A DNA stretch of 17,202 nucleotides from Chromatiales bacterium (GCA_026984715.1 JALSRO010000132.1:1-17202), one strand, 5' to 3'; counted from the stretch's first letter, positions 1 through 9,857 are shown. Notes: a model not told the origin generated them from the letters alone. Numbers and translations are program-made.

Positions 1-1149
1 ATGTTCGATACGCAGCACCAGCGCCACCGCTACACAGGTGACCACGATACTGCTGCCACCGTAACTCATCAGTGGCAGGGTGAGTCCCTTGGTTGGCAAA
101 ATTCCCATGTTGACGCCGATATTGATAAACACCTGCAGGCCGATCCCCAGAGCCACACCGTAAGCCAGATAGGCAGCAAAGGGGCGATCGTCGAGCCACG
201 CCACCCGGCCTATCTGCAACGCCCTCCAGACAAGCAGGGTAAACAGTACGATAATGACGATCACCGCCACCAGACCCAGCTCCTCCGCCATCACTGCAAA
301 CAGAAAGTCGGTATGGGCCTCCGGAAGATAGAACAGCTTCTGGATACTCCCCCCCAGACCGACTCCAAACCACTCTCCGCGACCGAAGGCGATCAACGCC
401 TGCGTCAGCTGGAAACCGCTGTCCCAGGGATCCACCCACGGATTCAGAAAGGTGGTCATACGCGCCATCCGGTACGGCGCGGAAAGCGCCAGCAAGGCGG
501 CTAGGGCAACCACGACCAGCACCAGTACACCAAACAGCCACCAGCGCACCCCGGCCAGGAAAAGCACTCCCAGGACGGTTACCGTAAGTACCGCCGCGGC
601 ACCGAAATCGGGCTCCAGCAGCAGCAGCAGGCAGGCAACCGCCAGCAGTGCCATGGGTTTCAGGAAACCGCTCACGCTTTCGCGCACCTCCACCTCATGG
701 CGCTGGATATAGCCGGCGAGATAGATCACCATGAACAGCTTGAAGAATTCAGACACCTGCAGATTGAGCAGCCCCAACGATATCCAGCGGGTGCTTCCGT
801 TGACCTGGCGGCCAACCAACAGCACCAGCACAAGGAACAGAAAGCCAACCAGCAGCAGAACGGGGCCGAGACGCTCCCAGACATGCAGCGGAACCTGCAG
901 GACCAGCCACGCCGCTGCCAACCCGACCGCCACGAAAACCCCCTGGCGGATCAGATAGTGGAACGGCGCCCCGAAATTCCGGTCAGCGATCCCCACCGAA
1001 GAGGAGCCGACCATTACCAGCCCCACCCCCAGCAGCGCCAGCGCCAGGGTCATCAAAAACAGGTCATAGCGGGGTTGAGGCCGTTGCCGCAACTTGCGGC
1101 CCGCAACCGGCATGCCTCGAGAAGGGGGGCGGGAAACCGTCACGGCCAT
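1..1149 (-). CDS. ftsW: Septal peptidoglycan glycosyltransferase FtsW (3' end cut off)
   Basis: SEDS-family inner membrane protein that polymerises lipid II at the division septum as a partner of FtsI. About 383 codons are visible. The last residues lie outside the window, probably 15-35 judged from E. coli FtsW (414 aa). After a basic, proline-rich cytoplasmic N-terminus of about 28 residues come repeated hydrophobic membrane segments. Diagnostic motifs, in order: EPDFG near residue 180, LPEAHTDF near residue 276 (its Asp matches the essential SEDS catalytic Asp), and GILPTKGLTLPLMSYGGSS near the C-terminus. The ATG at 1149 shares one base with the murD stop (TGATG), so the two are translationally coupled. 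As last gene visible in the dcw operon it would normally be followed by murG and murC. Confidence 0.96.
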   Translation of the reverse strand, partial: MAVTVSRPPSRGMPVAGRKLRQRPQPRYDLFLMTLALALLGVGLVMVGSSSVGIADRNFGAPFHYLIRQGVFVAVGLAAAWLVLQVPLHVWERLGPVLLLVGFLFLVLVLLVGRQVNGSTRWISLGLLNLQVSEFFKLFMVIYLAGYIQRHEVEVRESVSGFLKPMALLAVACLLLLLEPDFGAAAVLTVTVLGVLFLAGVRWWLFGVLVLVVVALAALLALSAPYRMARMTTFLNPWVDPWDSGFQLTQALIAFGRGEWFGVGLGGSIQKLFYLPEAHTDFLFAVMAEELGLVAVIVIIVLFTLLVWRALQIGRVAWLDDRPFAAYLAYGVALGIGLQVFINIGVNMGILPTKGLTLPLMSYGGSSIVVTCVAVALVLRIEH

Positions 1150-2525
1150 CACCAGGACTCCCGCTCAATCAGACGGTTCACAGCCGCAACGAAGGCCTGG
1201 CCCCGCTGCTCGAAACCGGTGTACATATCGAAGCTGGCGCATGCGGGCGACAACAGCACGTTGTCACCCGGCTCCGCCCAACGCTGTGCCAGTGCCACCG
1301 CCTCATCCATATCGGCCGCGTGTTCCACAGGAGCCATCCCATCCAGCACCCGGGCCAGTAGCGAAGCGTCCCGCCCCATCAACACCACGGCTCGCGCCTT
1401 GGCGGCGATGGTCTGGCACAAGATGGAGAAATCTGCTCCCTTTCCCTCCCCTCCGGCTATCAGCACTACCGGACTCTCCATTCCGTCGAGTGCAGCCAGG
1501 GTTGCGCCCACGTTGGTGGCCTTGGAGTCGTTGTACCAGTTCACACCATCGATCTCGGCGACCCACTCGGTACGATGCGCCAACCCCCGGAAGCTGCGCA
1601 GCGCCTCGATCATCGCGGCAACCGGCAGCCCCATCGACTCACCGAGTGCCAACGCGGCAAGTGCGTTGGCTTGGTTGTGCCTGCCCGGAATACGCAGCTC
1701 CCCAACCGGCAGAATCAACTCTTCACCCCGTGCCAACCACTGTTCGCCAGCAGAACTGCGTAACCCGTAATCCGTTCCGCGGGGGATGGTCGTGGCGAAA
1801 TGCACCACCTTGCGGCCTGCCGGAAGCAGCGCCATCACGCGCGAATCGTCACCGTTCACCACCACCAATCCATCCCCGCGAAAGACACGCCGTTTGGCCG
1901 CGCTGTACTCATCCAGCGAAGCGTACCGGTCCTGATGATCGGCGCTGATATTGAGCAGCACGGCGGCATGGGCGTTGAGACTGGAGGTGGTCTCCAGCTG
2001 GAAGCTGGAGAGCTCCAGCACATAGAAGTCCGGCACCTCCCCCTGCAACAGATCCAATGCCGGGATACCGAGATTACCCCCCAGACGAACCGTTCTGCCG
2101 GCCTGGCGGGCCATCTCACCCACCAGCTCGGTAACAGTGCTCTTGCCATTGGAGCCGGTGATAGCGATAACCGGGGCTGTGGCGTGTTGGGCAAACAGCT
2201 CTATGTCCCCCAGTGCCGGCACCCCGGATTCGACAGCAGTCTGAATGGCCGGCTCGGCGAGTGCGACTCCCGGGCTGACTATCAACCGCTCCGCTTGCCC
2301 CAGCAGCAGCGGGTCGAACCCTCCGGTGACCACTTCCACCTCAGGAAGCTCCTCCTGAAGTTGCCGCAGAAACGGGGGATGGGGGCGGCTGTCGACGACG
2401 GTCACATCTTCTCCCCGCCGAACCAGGAAACGGGCGCATGAGAGCCCGGTCTTGCCGAGACCCACCACCACACTGCCCCTTCGGGGGCGTGGCTGGTGCC
2501 GATATTTCAATGTCGTTCCGCTCAT
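1149..2525 (-). CDS. murD: UDP-N-acetylmuramoyl-L-alanine--D-glutamate ligase MurD
   Basis: Cytoplasmic ATP-dependent ligase that adds D-glutamate to UDP-MurNAc-L-Ala. The product is 458 aa (E. coli 438). Visible motifs: a nucleotide-sugar-binding glycine loop ([10 protein letters not shown], about residues 20-29), the ATP P-loop GSNGKST (124-130), the [10 protein letters not shown] segment with the downstream lysine of the AAKRR type that is carbamylated in Mur ligases, WYNDSKATN in the central region, and [10 protein letters not shown] near residue 425. The frame stays open upstream to 2609, but the ATG at 2525 is preferred: it overlaps the mraY stop as ATGA, and the upstream extension lies inside mraY and does not resemble MurD. 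The chosen start still gives an N-terminus about ten residues longer than in E. coli. Confidence 0.96.
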   Translation of the reverse strand: MSGTTLKYRHQPRPRRGSVVVGLGKTGLSCARFLVRRGEDVTVVDSRPHPPFLRQLQEELPEVEVVTGGFDPLLLGQAERLIVSPGVALAEPAIQTAVESGVPALGDIELFAQHATAPVIAITGSNGKSTVTELVGEMARQAGRTVRLGGNLGIPALDLLQGEVPDFYVLELSSFQLETTSSLNAHAAVLLNISADHQDRYASLDEYSAAKRRVFRGDGLVVVNGDDSRVMALLPAGRKVVHFATTIPRGTDYGLRSSAGEQWLARGEELILPVGELRIPGRHNQANALAALALGESMGLPVAAMIEALRSFRGLAHRTEWVAEIDGVNWYNDSKATNVGATLAALDGMESPVVLIAGGEGKGADFSILCQTIAAKARAVVLMGRDASLLARVLDGMAPVEHAADMDEAVALAQRWAEPGDNVLLSPACASFDMYTGFEQRGQAFVAAVNRLIERESW

Positions 2526-3604
2526 CGTATCTTCAGGCTGGCCAAACCAATCAGTACCAGGATGATGGTGATGATCCAGAACCGCACGATGACACGCGGC
2601 TCCGGCCACCCCTTGAGTTCGAAGTGGTGATGTAACGGCGCCATGCGGAAGATGCGTCGGCCGGTCAGTTTGAACGAGGCCACCTGCAGGATCACCGAGA
2701 TGGTCTCCATGACAAACACCCCTCCCATAATCATCAACACGAGCTCCTGGCGCACCAGCACCGCGATCACCCCAAGTGCGGCACCCAGCGCCAGCGCACC
2801 GACATCACCCATGAATACCTGGGCCGGATAGGTGTTGAACCAGAGGAAACCCAGCCCCGCCCCCATCAAGGAGCCGCACAGCACCACGATCTCACCCACC
2901 CCCGGTACGAAGGGAATGCCGAGATAGCGGGCAAACACGGCGTTACCTGCCAGATAGGCAAATATGCCGAGCCCTCCGGCCACCATCACCGAGGGGAGGA
3001 TCGCCAATCCGTCCAGCCCGTCGGTGAGATTGACGGAGTTGCTCGCTCCAACGATAACGAGATAGGTGAGCAGCACGTATCCAAATCCGAGATCGATCAC
3101 CACATCCTTGACAAACGGGACGATCAGCTGGGTCTCTACCGGATTGGTAGCGCTGTAGTAGAGAAACAGCGCCGCAGCGATCCCGACCACCGATTGCCAG
3201 AGATATTTGTAGCGCGCGATGAGACCCCGCGGATCCCGCATGACCAGCTTCTTGTAATCATCGACAAAACCGATGATGCCGAACGCGAATGTCACCAGCA
3301 GGGCAACCCAAACATAGCGGTTTCCGAGATCCGACCAGAGCAGGGTACTGATGCCGATGGCCACCAGGATCAGGGCGCCGCCCATAGTGGGCGTTCCGGC
3401 CTTGCTGAGATGACTTTCCGGCCCATCGTCACGCACCGTCTGGCCAATCTGGTAGTGACTCAGGCGGCGAATCATGGCGGGCCCTACCAAAAACGAGATG
3501 ATCAACGCTGTCAGCACTCCCAGGATGGCCCGCAGTGTCAGGTACTGAAACACATTGAATCCGCTGTGAAAGCGTGTCAGGTATTCAGTCAGGTAGAGCA
3601 GCAT
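2522..3604 (-). CDS. mraY: Phospho-N-acetylmuramoyl-pentapeptide transferase MraY
   Basis: Integral inner membrane enzyme that transfers phospho-MurNAc-pentapeptide from UDP to undecaprenyl phosphate, giving lipid I. At 360 aa it has the same length as E. coli MraY, and the active-site residues fall at the same positions: Asp115 and Asp116 in DDYKK, the NLTDGLDG motif at 192-199, Asp267 in MGDVGA, and the HHH triad at 325-327 in APLHHHFE. About ten hydrophobic membrane segments can be picked out. The ATG at 3604 directly follows the murF stop (TGAATG, no gap), and the stop overlaps the murD start by four bases. It is flanked by the soluble Mur ligases that make its substrate. Confidence 0.97.
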   Translation of the reverse strand: MLLYLTEYLTRFHSGFNVFQYLTLRAILGVLTALIISFLVGPAMIRRLSHYQIGQTVRDDGPESHLSKAGTPTMGGALILVAIGISTLLWSDLGNRYVWVALLVTFAFGIIGFVDDYKKLVMRDPRGLIARYKYLWQSVVGIAAALFLYYSATNPVETQLIVPFVKDVVIDLGFGYVLLTYLVIVGASNSVNLTDGLDGLAILPSVMVAGGLGIFAYLAGNAVFARYLGIPFVPGVGEIVVLCGSLMGAGLGFLWFNTYPAQVFMGDVGALALGAALGVIAVLVRQELVLMIMGGVFVMETISVILQVASFKLTGRRIFRMAPLHHHFELKGWPEPRVIVRFWIITIILVLIGLASLKIR

Positions 3605-4960
3605 TCAGCACCCATCCCCTGTCTCGCTCAGAGCCACCACCACTTTCTCCATCTGCATGGAGCGCGAACCCTTGATCAGAACGGTCATCTCCCCTGCCAA
3701 CTCTCTCCGAAGGGTGGCAATCAGCTGCTCCCGACTGGAAAAGTGGTAGCCACCCTCACCGAATGCCGCAACGGCGGCACTGCTGAGTTCACCCGTCGCA
3801 TATAGCCGGTCCACCCCTTCACTGCGCGCCAGCTCCCCTATCCGGGAGTGCAACCGGAATGCTTCACTGCCCAGCTCACCCATGTCCCCCAATACCAGAC
3901 AGCGGGTACCCGGCGCCTCTGCCAGCACCTTCAGTGCCGCCCCGAGGGAGTCGGGATTGGCGTTGTAACTGTCGTCTATCAACTGCACTCCGGCGATACC
4001 CCGTTTGCGCTGCATCCGTCCCGGTACAGGCTCGATCCCCTCCAGTCCGGCCCGGACGGCATCCAGCTCTATTCCCATCGCGAGCGCGGCTGCTGTTGCC
4101 GCCAGCGCATTCATGACGTTGTGGCGGCCCGCGAGTGGCAGCTCCAGTTCACAGTCACCCAGGGGAGTCTTCAGCAACAGTCCGGTGGCCCCGGAGCCGC
4201 CGCTCCACTCACCGCTTACGTCGGAAGGCCGTTCCAGCCCGAAGCTCATGACGCTCCTGGTCCGGTTCATCTTCCGCCACAGTGAGGCATAAGAGTCATC
4301 TGCATTGATCACGGCCCACCCTGCACTACCCAGCCCTTCCAAAATCTCTCCCTTGGCCCGTGCCACCCCTTCCAGGGAGCCGAACCCCTCCAGATGGGCG
4401 GCGCCGGCGTTGGTGATCACGGCGACGTCCGGCCGGACAAGCCCGGTCAACCAGGCTATCTCACCGGGGTGATTGGCCCCCAACTCGACGACTGCAGCCC
4501 GGTGATGCTCCCCCAGGCGTAACAGGGTGAGCGGCACGCCAATATCGTTGTTGAGGTTGCCACGGGTCGCCAGTACAGCTCCCCGACGGGCAAGAATCGA
4601 CGCCAGCATCTCCTTGACGGTGGTCTTTCCGTTGCTGCCGGTCACCGCAACCAGAGGGATAGGGAAACGGCTGCGCCAGACCGCAGCAAGCCTCCCAAGC
4701 CCCTTGCGGGTATCATCCACCTCAAGCATCGGCAGGGGGAGTTGCATCTGCCGATCGACCATTACCGCACCGGCCCCTTTTGAAAGCACCTGCCCGATGA
4801 AGTCGTGACCGTCGAAACTGGGGCCGCGCAGCGCAATGAACAGCTCCCCCGACCGCAGGGTTCGGCTGTCGGTACCGACGCCTCGGAAAGGAGCGTCGTC
4901 GCCGTGAAAACGGGCACCGATCTGCTCCGCCAGGGAGGCCAGGGTGAGCGTATCAACCAT
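3605..4960 (-). CDS. murF: UDP-MurNAc-tripeptide--D-alanyl-D-alanine ligase MurF
   Basis: Cytoplasmic Mur ligase that adds D-Ala-D-Ala to the UDP-MurNAc-tripeptide, completing the pentapeptide precursor. It has 451 aa (E. coli 452). Motifs: TDSR substrate-binding segment near residue 30, P-loop TGSNGKTT at about 107-114, RGNLNNDIGVP, ELGANHPGEI, ITNAGAAHLEGF with the following ARAKGEI lysine, and DDSYNANPDS in the C-terminal half. The open frame reaches back to 5002, but the ATG at 4960 is chosen because a GGAGG-type ribosome binding site lies about 10 bases upstream and the protein then begins like other MurF proteins. This start overlaps the murE stop by eight bases, implying coupling to murE. 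Confidence 0.96.
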   Translation of the reverse strand: MVDTLTLASLAEQIGARFHGDDAPFRGVGTDSRTLRSGELFIALRGPSFDGHDFIGQVLSKGAGAVMVDRQMQLPLPMLEVDDTRKGLGRLAAVWRSRFPIPLVAVTGSNGKTTVKEMLASILARRGAVLATRGNLNNDIGVPLTLLRLGEHHRAAVVELGANHPGEIAWLTGLVRPDVAVITNAGAAHLEGFGSLEGVARAKGEILEGLGSAGWAVINADDSYASLWRKMNRTRSVMSFGLERPSDVSGEWSGGSGATGLLLKTPLGDCELELPLAGRHNVMNALAATAAALAMGIELDAVRAGLEGIEPVPGRMQRKRGIAGVQLIDDSYNANPDSLGAALKVLAEAPGTRCLVLGDMGELGSEAFRLHSRIGELARSEGVDRLYATGELSSAAVAAFGEGGYHFSSREQLIATLRRELAGEMTVLIKGSRSMQMEKVVVALSETGDGC

Positions 4961-6467
4961 GCTTCTCCCTCCTCTCTCCGACCACTCTCCGCACCACATC
5001 ACGATCGCTGAAGGGACGCCTCACCCCCCCCAGCTGCTGGAACGACTCGTGCCCCTTTCCGGCGATCAGAATGACATCTTCTGCATCCGCCTGATGGATT
5101 ACACGTTCAATGGCGGCCGCACGGTCGTGACACACGGCTGCCGCATCCGGCTGCCGCATCCCCTTCAGGATGTCGGCAACAATCTGTTCCGGCTCTTCAC
5201 CGCGCGGATTGTCGTCGGTGATCATCACCCGGTCGGCAAACCGCTCGGCGATGGCGCCCATCAGAGGCCGTTTTCCCTTGTCTCGCTCCCCACCACATCC
5301 GAACACGCACCACAATCTGCGGCCGTGTTCCTGCAATGCTTCGAGCACCTGCTCCAGGGCCGCCGGAGTGTGGGCATAGTCCACCACAACCAAGGGACCG
5401 CCATCATCTCGGAACGCCTCCATCCGCCCCGCCACGGGGGTAACTCTGCTCAGCCGCCCGATGGCATCCCCAAGGGGAACGTCCAGACACAACAGGGTGG
5501 CCAGCGCCGCCAGCAGATTGCCGGCATTGAAGCGTCCCAGCAGCGGGCTCTCGAGGTGACCCTCCCCCCAGGGAGTGTACACCCGCATCTGCACCCCCCC
5601 CGACCCCGGTACCAAATCCCGGGCGGAAACCATCGCGGGCGGGGCGCTCCGCCCCTCCAGGGAGTAGCCGACCGCATTGACGCCGGCCGGCAGACTGGCC
5701 AACAACTCGCGCCCGAAGGGGTCATCCGCGTTGATCACCGCATTACGCAGACCGGATGTCGAAAACAGACGGCGCTTGGCGGCTCCATAGCGATTCATGT
5801 CACCGTGATAGTCGAGATGATCCCTGCTCAGATTGGTGAACACCGCCGTATCGAAAGCGACCCCCTGCACTCTCCCCTGGTCGAGGCCGTGGGAGGAGAC
5901 CTCCATCACCGTGTGGCGTGCCCCACGATCGCGAAAATCCGCCAGTGCACCCTGCAGCGTCACTGCATCGGGTGTGGTGTTGCCACTCTCCCGCAGCGCC
6001 CCGTAGAGCCCGTATCCGAGGGTACCGATCACCCCTGCCGGCGCGGAGAGACTCAGCGCTTGGGCGAGAAAGTGACAACAGGAGGTCTTGCCGTTGGTTC
6101 CGGTTATCCCCACCACCTTCATGGATGCCGCCGGGTTGGAATAGAAGCGAGAGGCGATCCCACCTGCCCGGTGGCGTAGCCCCGACACCGAAACCACGGG
6201 AATCCGCTTACACAACTCCACTGCGCCCTCATCTCCACGGGACTCCCGTAATACGGCCACCGCTCCACGGGTGATCGCATCCATGATGAAGTTCTGCCCG
6301 TGGATCCGGGTGCCACGGACGGCCAGGAAGAGATCGCCGGGCCGAACCGTCCGGCTGTCCAGGGTGATGCCGGTAACGACCGGATCCTGTTGCAGCCGCA
6401 CCGGATTCTCACCTGCCAATAGTTCGCTCAACCGGAAACCTGCTTCACTCCGCTGTACCATCATCAT
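4953..6467 (-). CDS. murE: UDP-MurNAc-L-alanyl-D-glutamate--2,6-diaminopimelate ligase MurE
   Basis: Cytoplasmic Mur ligase that adds the third amino acid to the peptidoglycan stem peptide. It has 504 aa (E. coli 495). Motifs: DSR at 37-39, P-loop GTNGKT (123-128), NTTPDA, EVSSHGLDQGR (189-199), NLSRDHLDYHG, a Lys at 231 in AAKRR that matches the carbamylated lysine, DYAHTP (363-368), DNPR (419-422) and AGKGHE (469-474). DNPR is the signature that selects meso-diaminopimelate rather than lysine, so the wall is of the Gram-negative type. Three ATG codons stand in tandem. The first, at 6467, is favoured because a GGAGG lies 7 bases upstream and it overlaps the ftsI stop as ATGA. Confidence 0.97.
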   Translation of the reverse strand: MMMVQRSEAGFRLSELLAGENPVRLQQDPVVTGITLDSRTVRPGDLFLAVRGTRIHGQNFIMDAITRGAVAVLRESRGDEGAVELCKRIPVVSVSGLRHRAGGIASRFYSNPAASMKVVGITGTNGKTSCCHFLAQALSLSAPAGVIGTLGYGLYGALRESGNTTPDAVTLQGALADFRDRGARHTVMEVSSHGLDQGRVQGVAFDTAVFTNLSRDHLDYHGDMNRYGAAKRRLFSTSGLRNAVINADDPFGRELLASLPAGVNAVGYSLEGRSAPPAMVSARDLVPGSGGVQMRVYTPWGEGHLESPLLGRFNAGNLLAALATLLCLDVPLGDAIGRLSRVTPVAGRMEAFRDDGGPLVVVDYAHTPAALEQVLEALQEHGRRLWCVFGCGGERDKGKRPLMGAIAERFADRVMITDDNPRGEEPEQIVADILKGMRQPDAAAVCHDRAAAIERVIHQADAEDVILIAGKGHESFQQLGGVRRPFSDRDVVRRVVGERREKHG

Positions 6468-8188
6468 GGGTGTTCCTCCCCCAGGGCGGCGATCTGCTGA
6501 CCCGGGCTGGAAACGGCATCCGGAGGAACCGCCAGCAGGCGCAGAGCTCCTGCCATAACCCGGGCGAAAACCGGAGCAGCCACCTGACCACCATAGAACT
6601 CCTTGCCGCGAGGCTCGTCAATCATCACCACCATCACCAGGCGCGGATTACTGACCGGCGCCATGCCGGCAAACAGTGCGACATAACGATCGTCCGAATA
6701 ACCACCGGCCACCGACTTTCGCACCGTTCCGGTCTTGCCGGCCACATGATAGCCGGGAACGCTGGCCTTCAATCCGGTTCCCTCCCGCGAAACCACCCGT
6801 TCCATCATGCTGCGTACCTGGGTGAGGACGTGATAGCTGAATACCGGCGGCGTCATTTCGGGAACAGTTCCCTGTTTATCCAGCACTACCGACACCGGTC
6901 GCAGCCGGCCATCCCCGGCCAGTACGGTATAGGCTCGTGCCAGTTGCAGCGGGGTCACCGCCACACCGTAGCCGAACGAGAGGGTGGCTCGTTCCAGATC
7001 GCTCCACCCCTGGTAGTCACTGAATACACCGCTGGACTCGCCGGGGAAGTTGGCGCCGGTCGGCTCACCGAAACCCACCCGGTGGAAGGTACTCCAGATC
7101 TGTTGCGGGGGCAGACTCAGCGCGATCTTGCTGGCCCCCACATTGCTCGATTTCTGGATAACGGTCGCCACATCGATCAGCCCGTAGTTGCGTACATCTC
7201 GCACCGTATGCCCTCCAACCTTGTAGTAACCCGGGGCGGTGTCGATGCGGGTTTCAGGGGAGTAGCGGCCGGACTGGAGTGCCGTCGCGATGGTGAACGG
7301 TTTCATGGTGGAACCCGGCTCGAACATGTCGGTAACCGCACGATTGCGATACCGATCACCACGCAGTTCGTGACGATTGTTCGGGTTGAAGGCGGGCTGA
7401 TTGACCATTGCCAACACCTCGGCGTTACGCGCATCCAGCACAACCACGGAACCGGAACGTGCCTTGTGCTGCTTTACCGCAGCCAGCAGTTCCCGGTAGG
7501 CGAGATACTGAATCCGCCGGTCGATGGTGAGGCGCAGATCGCGGCCCTGATGGGGACGCTGGATTCGCTCCACATCCTCCACGATATGGCCCAGCCGGTC
7601 CTTGATCACCCGCTTGCTTCCGGGGGTGCCGCGCAACCACTGATCGTATGCCAGTTCCAACCCCTCCAGACCGATATCGTCCACATTGGTGAAACCGAGC
7701 AGATGACCCGTAACCTCACCCGCGGGGTAGTAACGCCGATACTCCCGCTGCAACGAAACTCCCGGGATCTCGAGAGCCATGACCTGTGCTGCGAGGGCGG
7801 GAGCAATACGCCGCTTGATATAGACAAACTCCCGGCTCTTGCGTCGCTCCACCATCTTTTTCAGCTGTTTCAATGGAATATCGAGCAGTGCAGCCAACCG
7901 CGGCCAGCGCGACTCCGCCGCCAGAAAATCGTGTGGCTCCACCCAGACCGAATCCACGGGGGTACTGACGGCAAGCGGCTCGCCGTGACGATCCAGAATA
8001 CTGCCGCGATGAGCCGCCAGGGTCACCACTCGCAGATGGCGCGCAGTGCCCTCTTCCTGAAGGAACTCCTTGTTGAGCACCTGCAGATCCACACCCCGTA
8101 CCACCAGCGCAGTCATGGCGCAACCCACCGCCGCCATGACGAGCAGAATTCGCCCTCTGAGAAGCGGTCTTGTCTCTGCTCCATTCAT
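6464..8188 (-). CDS. ftsI: Septal peptidoglycan transpeptidase FtsI (PBP3)
   Basis: Division-specific class B penicillin-binding protein that cross-links septal peptidoglycan made by FtsW. It has 574 aa (E. coli 588). A short basic cytoplasmic tail is followed by one membrane anchor at about residues 13-31. The N-terminal pedestal domain includes RGSILDRHGEPLA (61-73). The transpeptidase domain carries all three active-site motifs: S293-T-M-K296 in EPGSTMKPF, S347-S-N349, and K485-T-G487. The ATG at 8188 overlaps the ftsL stop as ATGA, and the stop overlaps the murE start. Nothing is truncated. A long open frame on the opposite strand over this gene is judged a shadow. Confidence 0.97.
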   Translation of the reverse strand: MNGAETRPLLRGRILLVMAAVGCAMTALVVRGVDLQVLNKEFLQEEGTARHLRVVTLAAHRGSILDRHGEPLAVSTPVDSVWVEPHDFLAAESRWPRLAALLDIPLKQLKKMVERRKSREFVYIKRRIAPALAAQVMALEIPGVSLQREYRRYYPAGEVTGHLLGFTNVDDIGLEGLELAYDQWLRGTPGSKRVIKDRLGHIVEDVERIQRPHQGRDLRLTIDRRIQYLAYRELLAAVKQHKARSGSVVVLDARNAEVLAMVNQPAFNPNNRHELRGDRYRNRAVTDMFEPGSTMKPFTIATALQSGRYSPETRIDTAPGYYKVGGHTVRDVRNYGLIDVATVIQKSSNVGASKIALSLPPQQIWSTFHRVGFGEPTGANFPGESSGVFSDYQGWSDLERATLSFGYGVAVTPLQLARAYTVLAGDGRLRPVSVVLDKQGTVPEMTPPVFSYHVLTQVRSMMERVVSREGTGLKASVPGYHVAGKTGTVRKSVAGGYSDDRYVALFAGMAPVSNPRLVMVVMIDEPRGKEFYGGQVAAPVFARVMAGALRLLAVPPDAVSSPGQQIAALGEEHP

Positions 8189-8454
8189 GGTCTTACGATC
8201 ACTACTGCATCAACAGGTGGCATAATCATCCCCAGTTTCTCGCGCGCCATCCCCTCCACTCGTGCATTGGTACCCCAAGTGCTCTCTTCCAGCTGGAGTT
8301 GTCCCCACTCGACATTCATCTCATCCCGGATCTTCTGTAAAGTCTGAAGTTCAACGAACAACTTGCGTGTCTGGTGCTTGGTATAGACTACGCCCAGGGC
8401 AGAGCCCAATACCGCTGCCGCCAGTAACAGAACCAGCATGGTCCGGCCATTCAT
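8185..8454 (-). CDS. ftsL: Cell division protein FtsL
   Basis: Small bitopic membrane protein that forms a periplasmic complex with FtsB and FtsQ and helps activate FtsWI. It has 89 aa. There is a short N-terminus, one hydrophobic segment at about residues 6-25, then a periplasmic coiled coil (about 28-60) containing leucine-rich heptads such as [17 protein letters not shown], and a C-terminal part with the typical [11 protein letters not shown] segment (about 66-76). The sequence of FtsL is poorly conserved, so the call rests on this layout and its place between rsmH and ftsI. It is somewhat shorter than the E. coli protein (121 aa). The ATG at 8454 overlaps the rsmH stop as ATGA. Confidence 0.93.
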   Translation of the reverse strand: MNGRTMLVLLLAAAVLGSALGVVYTKHQTRKLFVELQTLQKIRDEMNVEWGQLQLEESTWGTNARVEGMAREKLGMIMPPVDAVVIVRP

Positions 8455-9386
8455 GCCATACGCTCCGCAATCCGCAATACTGCGCTACGGGCCCGGGGGT
8501 TGGCCGCCAGTTCCTCGGAACCGGCCCGGCGCGCCTTGCCCACCACGCGCAGGCGGGGCCGCAGCTGCGCCCGGGTAACCGGCAGGTCCGGCGGAAACTC
8601 ATCACCACGCGCTTCATCACGTATAAATCGCTTCACTATCCGATCTTCCAGTGAATGGAAACTGATCACGGCCAGACGCCCGCCCGGAGCCAACACGGAG
8701 AGCAGCTGCGGAAGCGTCTGGCGCAGTTCGTCCAGCTCCCGGTTGAGATAGATTCGGATTGCCTGAAAACTCCGAGTCGCCGGATCCTTTCCCGGCTCAC
8801 TCCGGGGGACACTCTCCGCAATCAGCCTGGCGAGCCGGATCGTGGTCGTTATGGGGGAGCGTGCTCGTTGGGCCACGATACTCCGGGCGATGCGCCGCGA
8901 GAATCGCTCCTCGCCGTATTCCCACAATACCCTCGCTATCTCCTTTTCATCTGCAGTTGCCAACCACTGGGCTGCGCTGATACCGCGCTCCGGATCCATT
9001 CGCATGTCGAGAGGGCCGTCCAGGCGAAAACTGAATCCCCGTGCCGCATCGTCGAGTTGCGGCGAAGAGACCCCCAGATCGAGCAGAACGCCATTGACCC
9101 TGCCCAACCACCCCTGTCGCCGCACTCTCTGCTCCAGCTTTGAAAAAGAGTCCTGCACTATGGAAAAACGCGGCTCCCCCGCAAATCGCTCCAATCCTGC
9201 CCGCACCGCCTCCGGATCCTTGTCGACTGCCAACAGACGCCCCTCCGGACCCAGTCGCCGCAGGATCCCGGCTGCGTGACCACCCCGGCCGAAGGTGGCA
9301 TCGACATAATATCCATCCGCCTGGATATTCAACCCATCCAGCGCCTCGTCCAGCAGTACTGGACGGTGTGTAAAATGGCTGGCCAT
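8451..9386 (-). CDS. rsmH: 16S rRNA (cytosine(1402)-N(4))-methyltransferase RsmH
   Basis: S-adenosylmethionine-dependent enzyme (formerly MraW) that N4-methylates C1402 in the decoding centre of 16S rRNA. It has 311 aa (E. coli 313). Motifs: [10 protein letters not shown] at the N-terminus, [11 protein letters not shown] with the cofactor-binding glycine loop (about 28-38), AVDKDPEA (53-60), [11 protein letters not shown] and GPLDMRMD in the catalytic half, then [14 protein letters not shown] and [10 protein letters not shown] towards the end. The ATG at 9386 is chosen, giving [10 protein letters not shown], which matches family N-termini. A TTG two codons upstream is the alternative. Neither has a good ribosome binding site: the bases before it are a CT-rich run at the end of mraZ. 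The gap from the mraZ stop is 9 bases. Confidence 0.95.
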   Translation of the reverse strand: MASHFTHRPVLLDEALDGLNIQADGYYVDATFGRGGHAAGILRRLGPEGRLLAVDKDPEAVRAGLERFAGEPRFSIVQDSFSKLEQRVRRQGWLGRVNGVLLDLGVSSPQLDDAARGFSFRLDGPLDMRMDPERGISAAQWLATADEKEIARVLWEYGEERFSRRIARSIVAQRARSPITTTIRLARLIAESVPRSEPGKDPATRSFQAIRIYLNRELDELRQTLPQLLSVLAPGGRLAVISFHSLEDRIVKRFIRDEARGDEFPPDLPVTRAQLRPRLRVVGKARRAGSEELAANPRARSAVLRIAERMA

Positions 9387-9395
9387 AAACAAAAG

Positions 9396-9845
9396 CTAGA
9401 GAGAGAGCGTTTCCAGATCGGCGGCGAGCTCGCTGTCGTCTTCCGCCAGCCACTGCTCGCGACACTCGCTCCAACGCCCCTCGTCCCACAGTTCAAACTT
9501 GTTGCCCTGCCCTACCAGCATCACCCGCTTTTCCAGACCAACGAACTCCCGCAACAGTGGCTGCAGCAGGATACGACCCGCTCCATCCATCTCCACCTCG
9601 GTCGCATGCCCCAGAAGCAGACGCTGCAACTTGCGGGTCTGCCGGTTCAGCGATGGCAGACGAATCAGCTTGCGCTCTATCACCTCCCACTCGGGCTGGG
9701 GATACAACAGCAAGCAGGGGTCGTTGGGATCCACCGTCACGACCAACTGCCTGTCACCGTTCTCCTGAAGCTGCTCACGATACTTGGTGGGAATGGCCAT
9801 ACGACCCTTCCCATCCAGCGTGAGCGCGTTCAATCCCCGTAGCAA
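9396..9845 (-). CDS. mraZ: Transcriptional regulator MraZ, TTG start
   Basis: AbrB-fold DNA-binding protein that forms rings and regulates the dcw operon through repeated boxes before its own gene. The product is 149 aa (E. coli 152) and carries both internal repeats of the family: DGKGR at residues 11-15 and DGAGR at 87-91. It also has CLLLYPQPEW and MLVGQGNKFELWDE, close to the E. coli protein. The frame is open to a GTG at 9899, but the TTG at 9845 is preferred: it aligns with the usual MFRG start (here LLRG, read as MLRG), has GGGGAG 6 bases upstream, and leaves the operator boxes untranslated. First gene of the cluster, directly behind the promoter. Confidence 0.93.
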   Translation of the reverse strand: MLRGLNALTLDGKGRMAIPTKYREQLQENGDRQLVVTVDPNDPCLLLYPQPEWEVIERKLIRLPSLNRQTRKLQRLLLGHATEVEMDGAGRILLQPLLREFVGLEKRVMLVGQGNKFELWDEGRWSECREQWLAEDDSELAADLETLSL

Positions 9846-9851
9846 AATTGG

Positions 9852-9857
9852 CTCCCC
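9852..9857 (-). promoter_or_regulatory. Ribosome binding site that decides the mraZ start
   Basis: GGGGAG on the minus strand ends 6 bases before the TTG at 9845. The other in-frame candidate, GTG at 9899, has no comparable purine-rich site at the right distance, so this element supports the TTG. Confidence 0.7.

Noticed and set aside
2526..2609. An upstream extension of murD to 2609
   Set aside because: The added 28 residues are the out-of-frame C-terminus of mraY. The ATGA overlap at 2525 is the usual arrangement.
4961..5002. An upstream extension of murF to a start at 5002
   Set aside because: The added 14 residues do not resemble MurF, and the ATG at 4960 has a strong GGAGG site at the right distance.
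6470..8347. A 625-codon open frame on the plus strand, antisense to ftsI and ftsL
   Set aside because: Its length is striking, but it lies wholly opposite strongly supported ftsI and ftsL, its translation is rich in His, Arg and Gln with no recognisable domain, and GC-rich codon use on one strand commonly opens such frames on the other.
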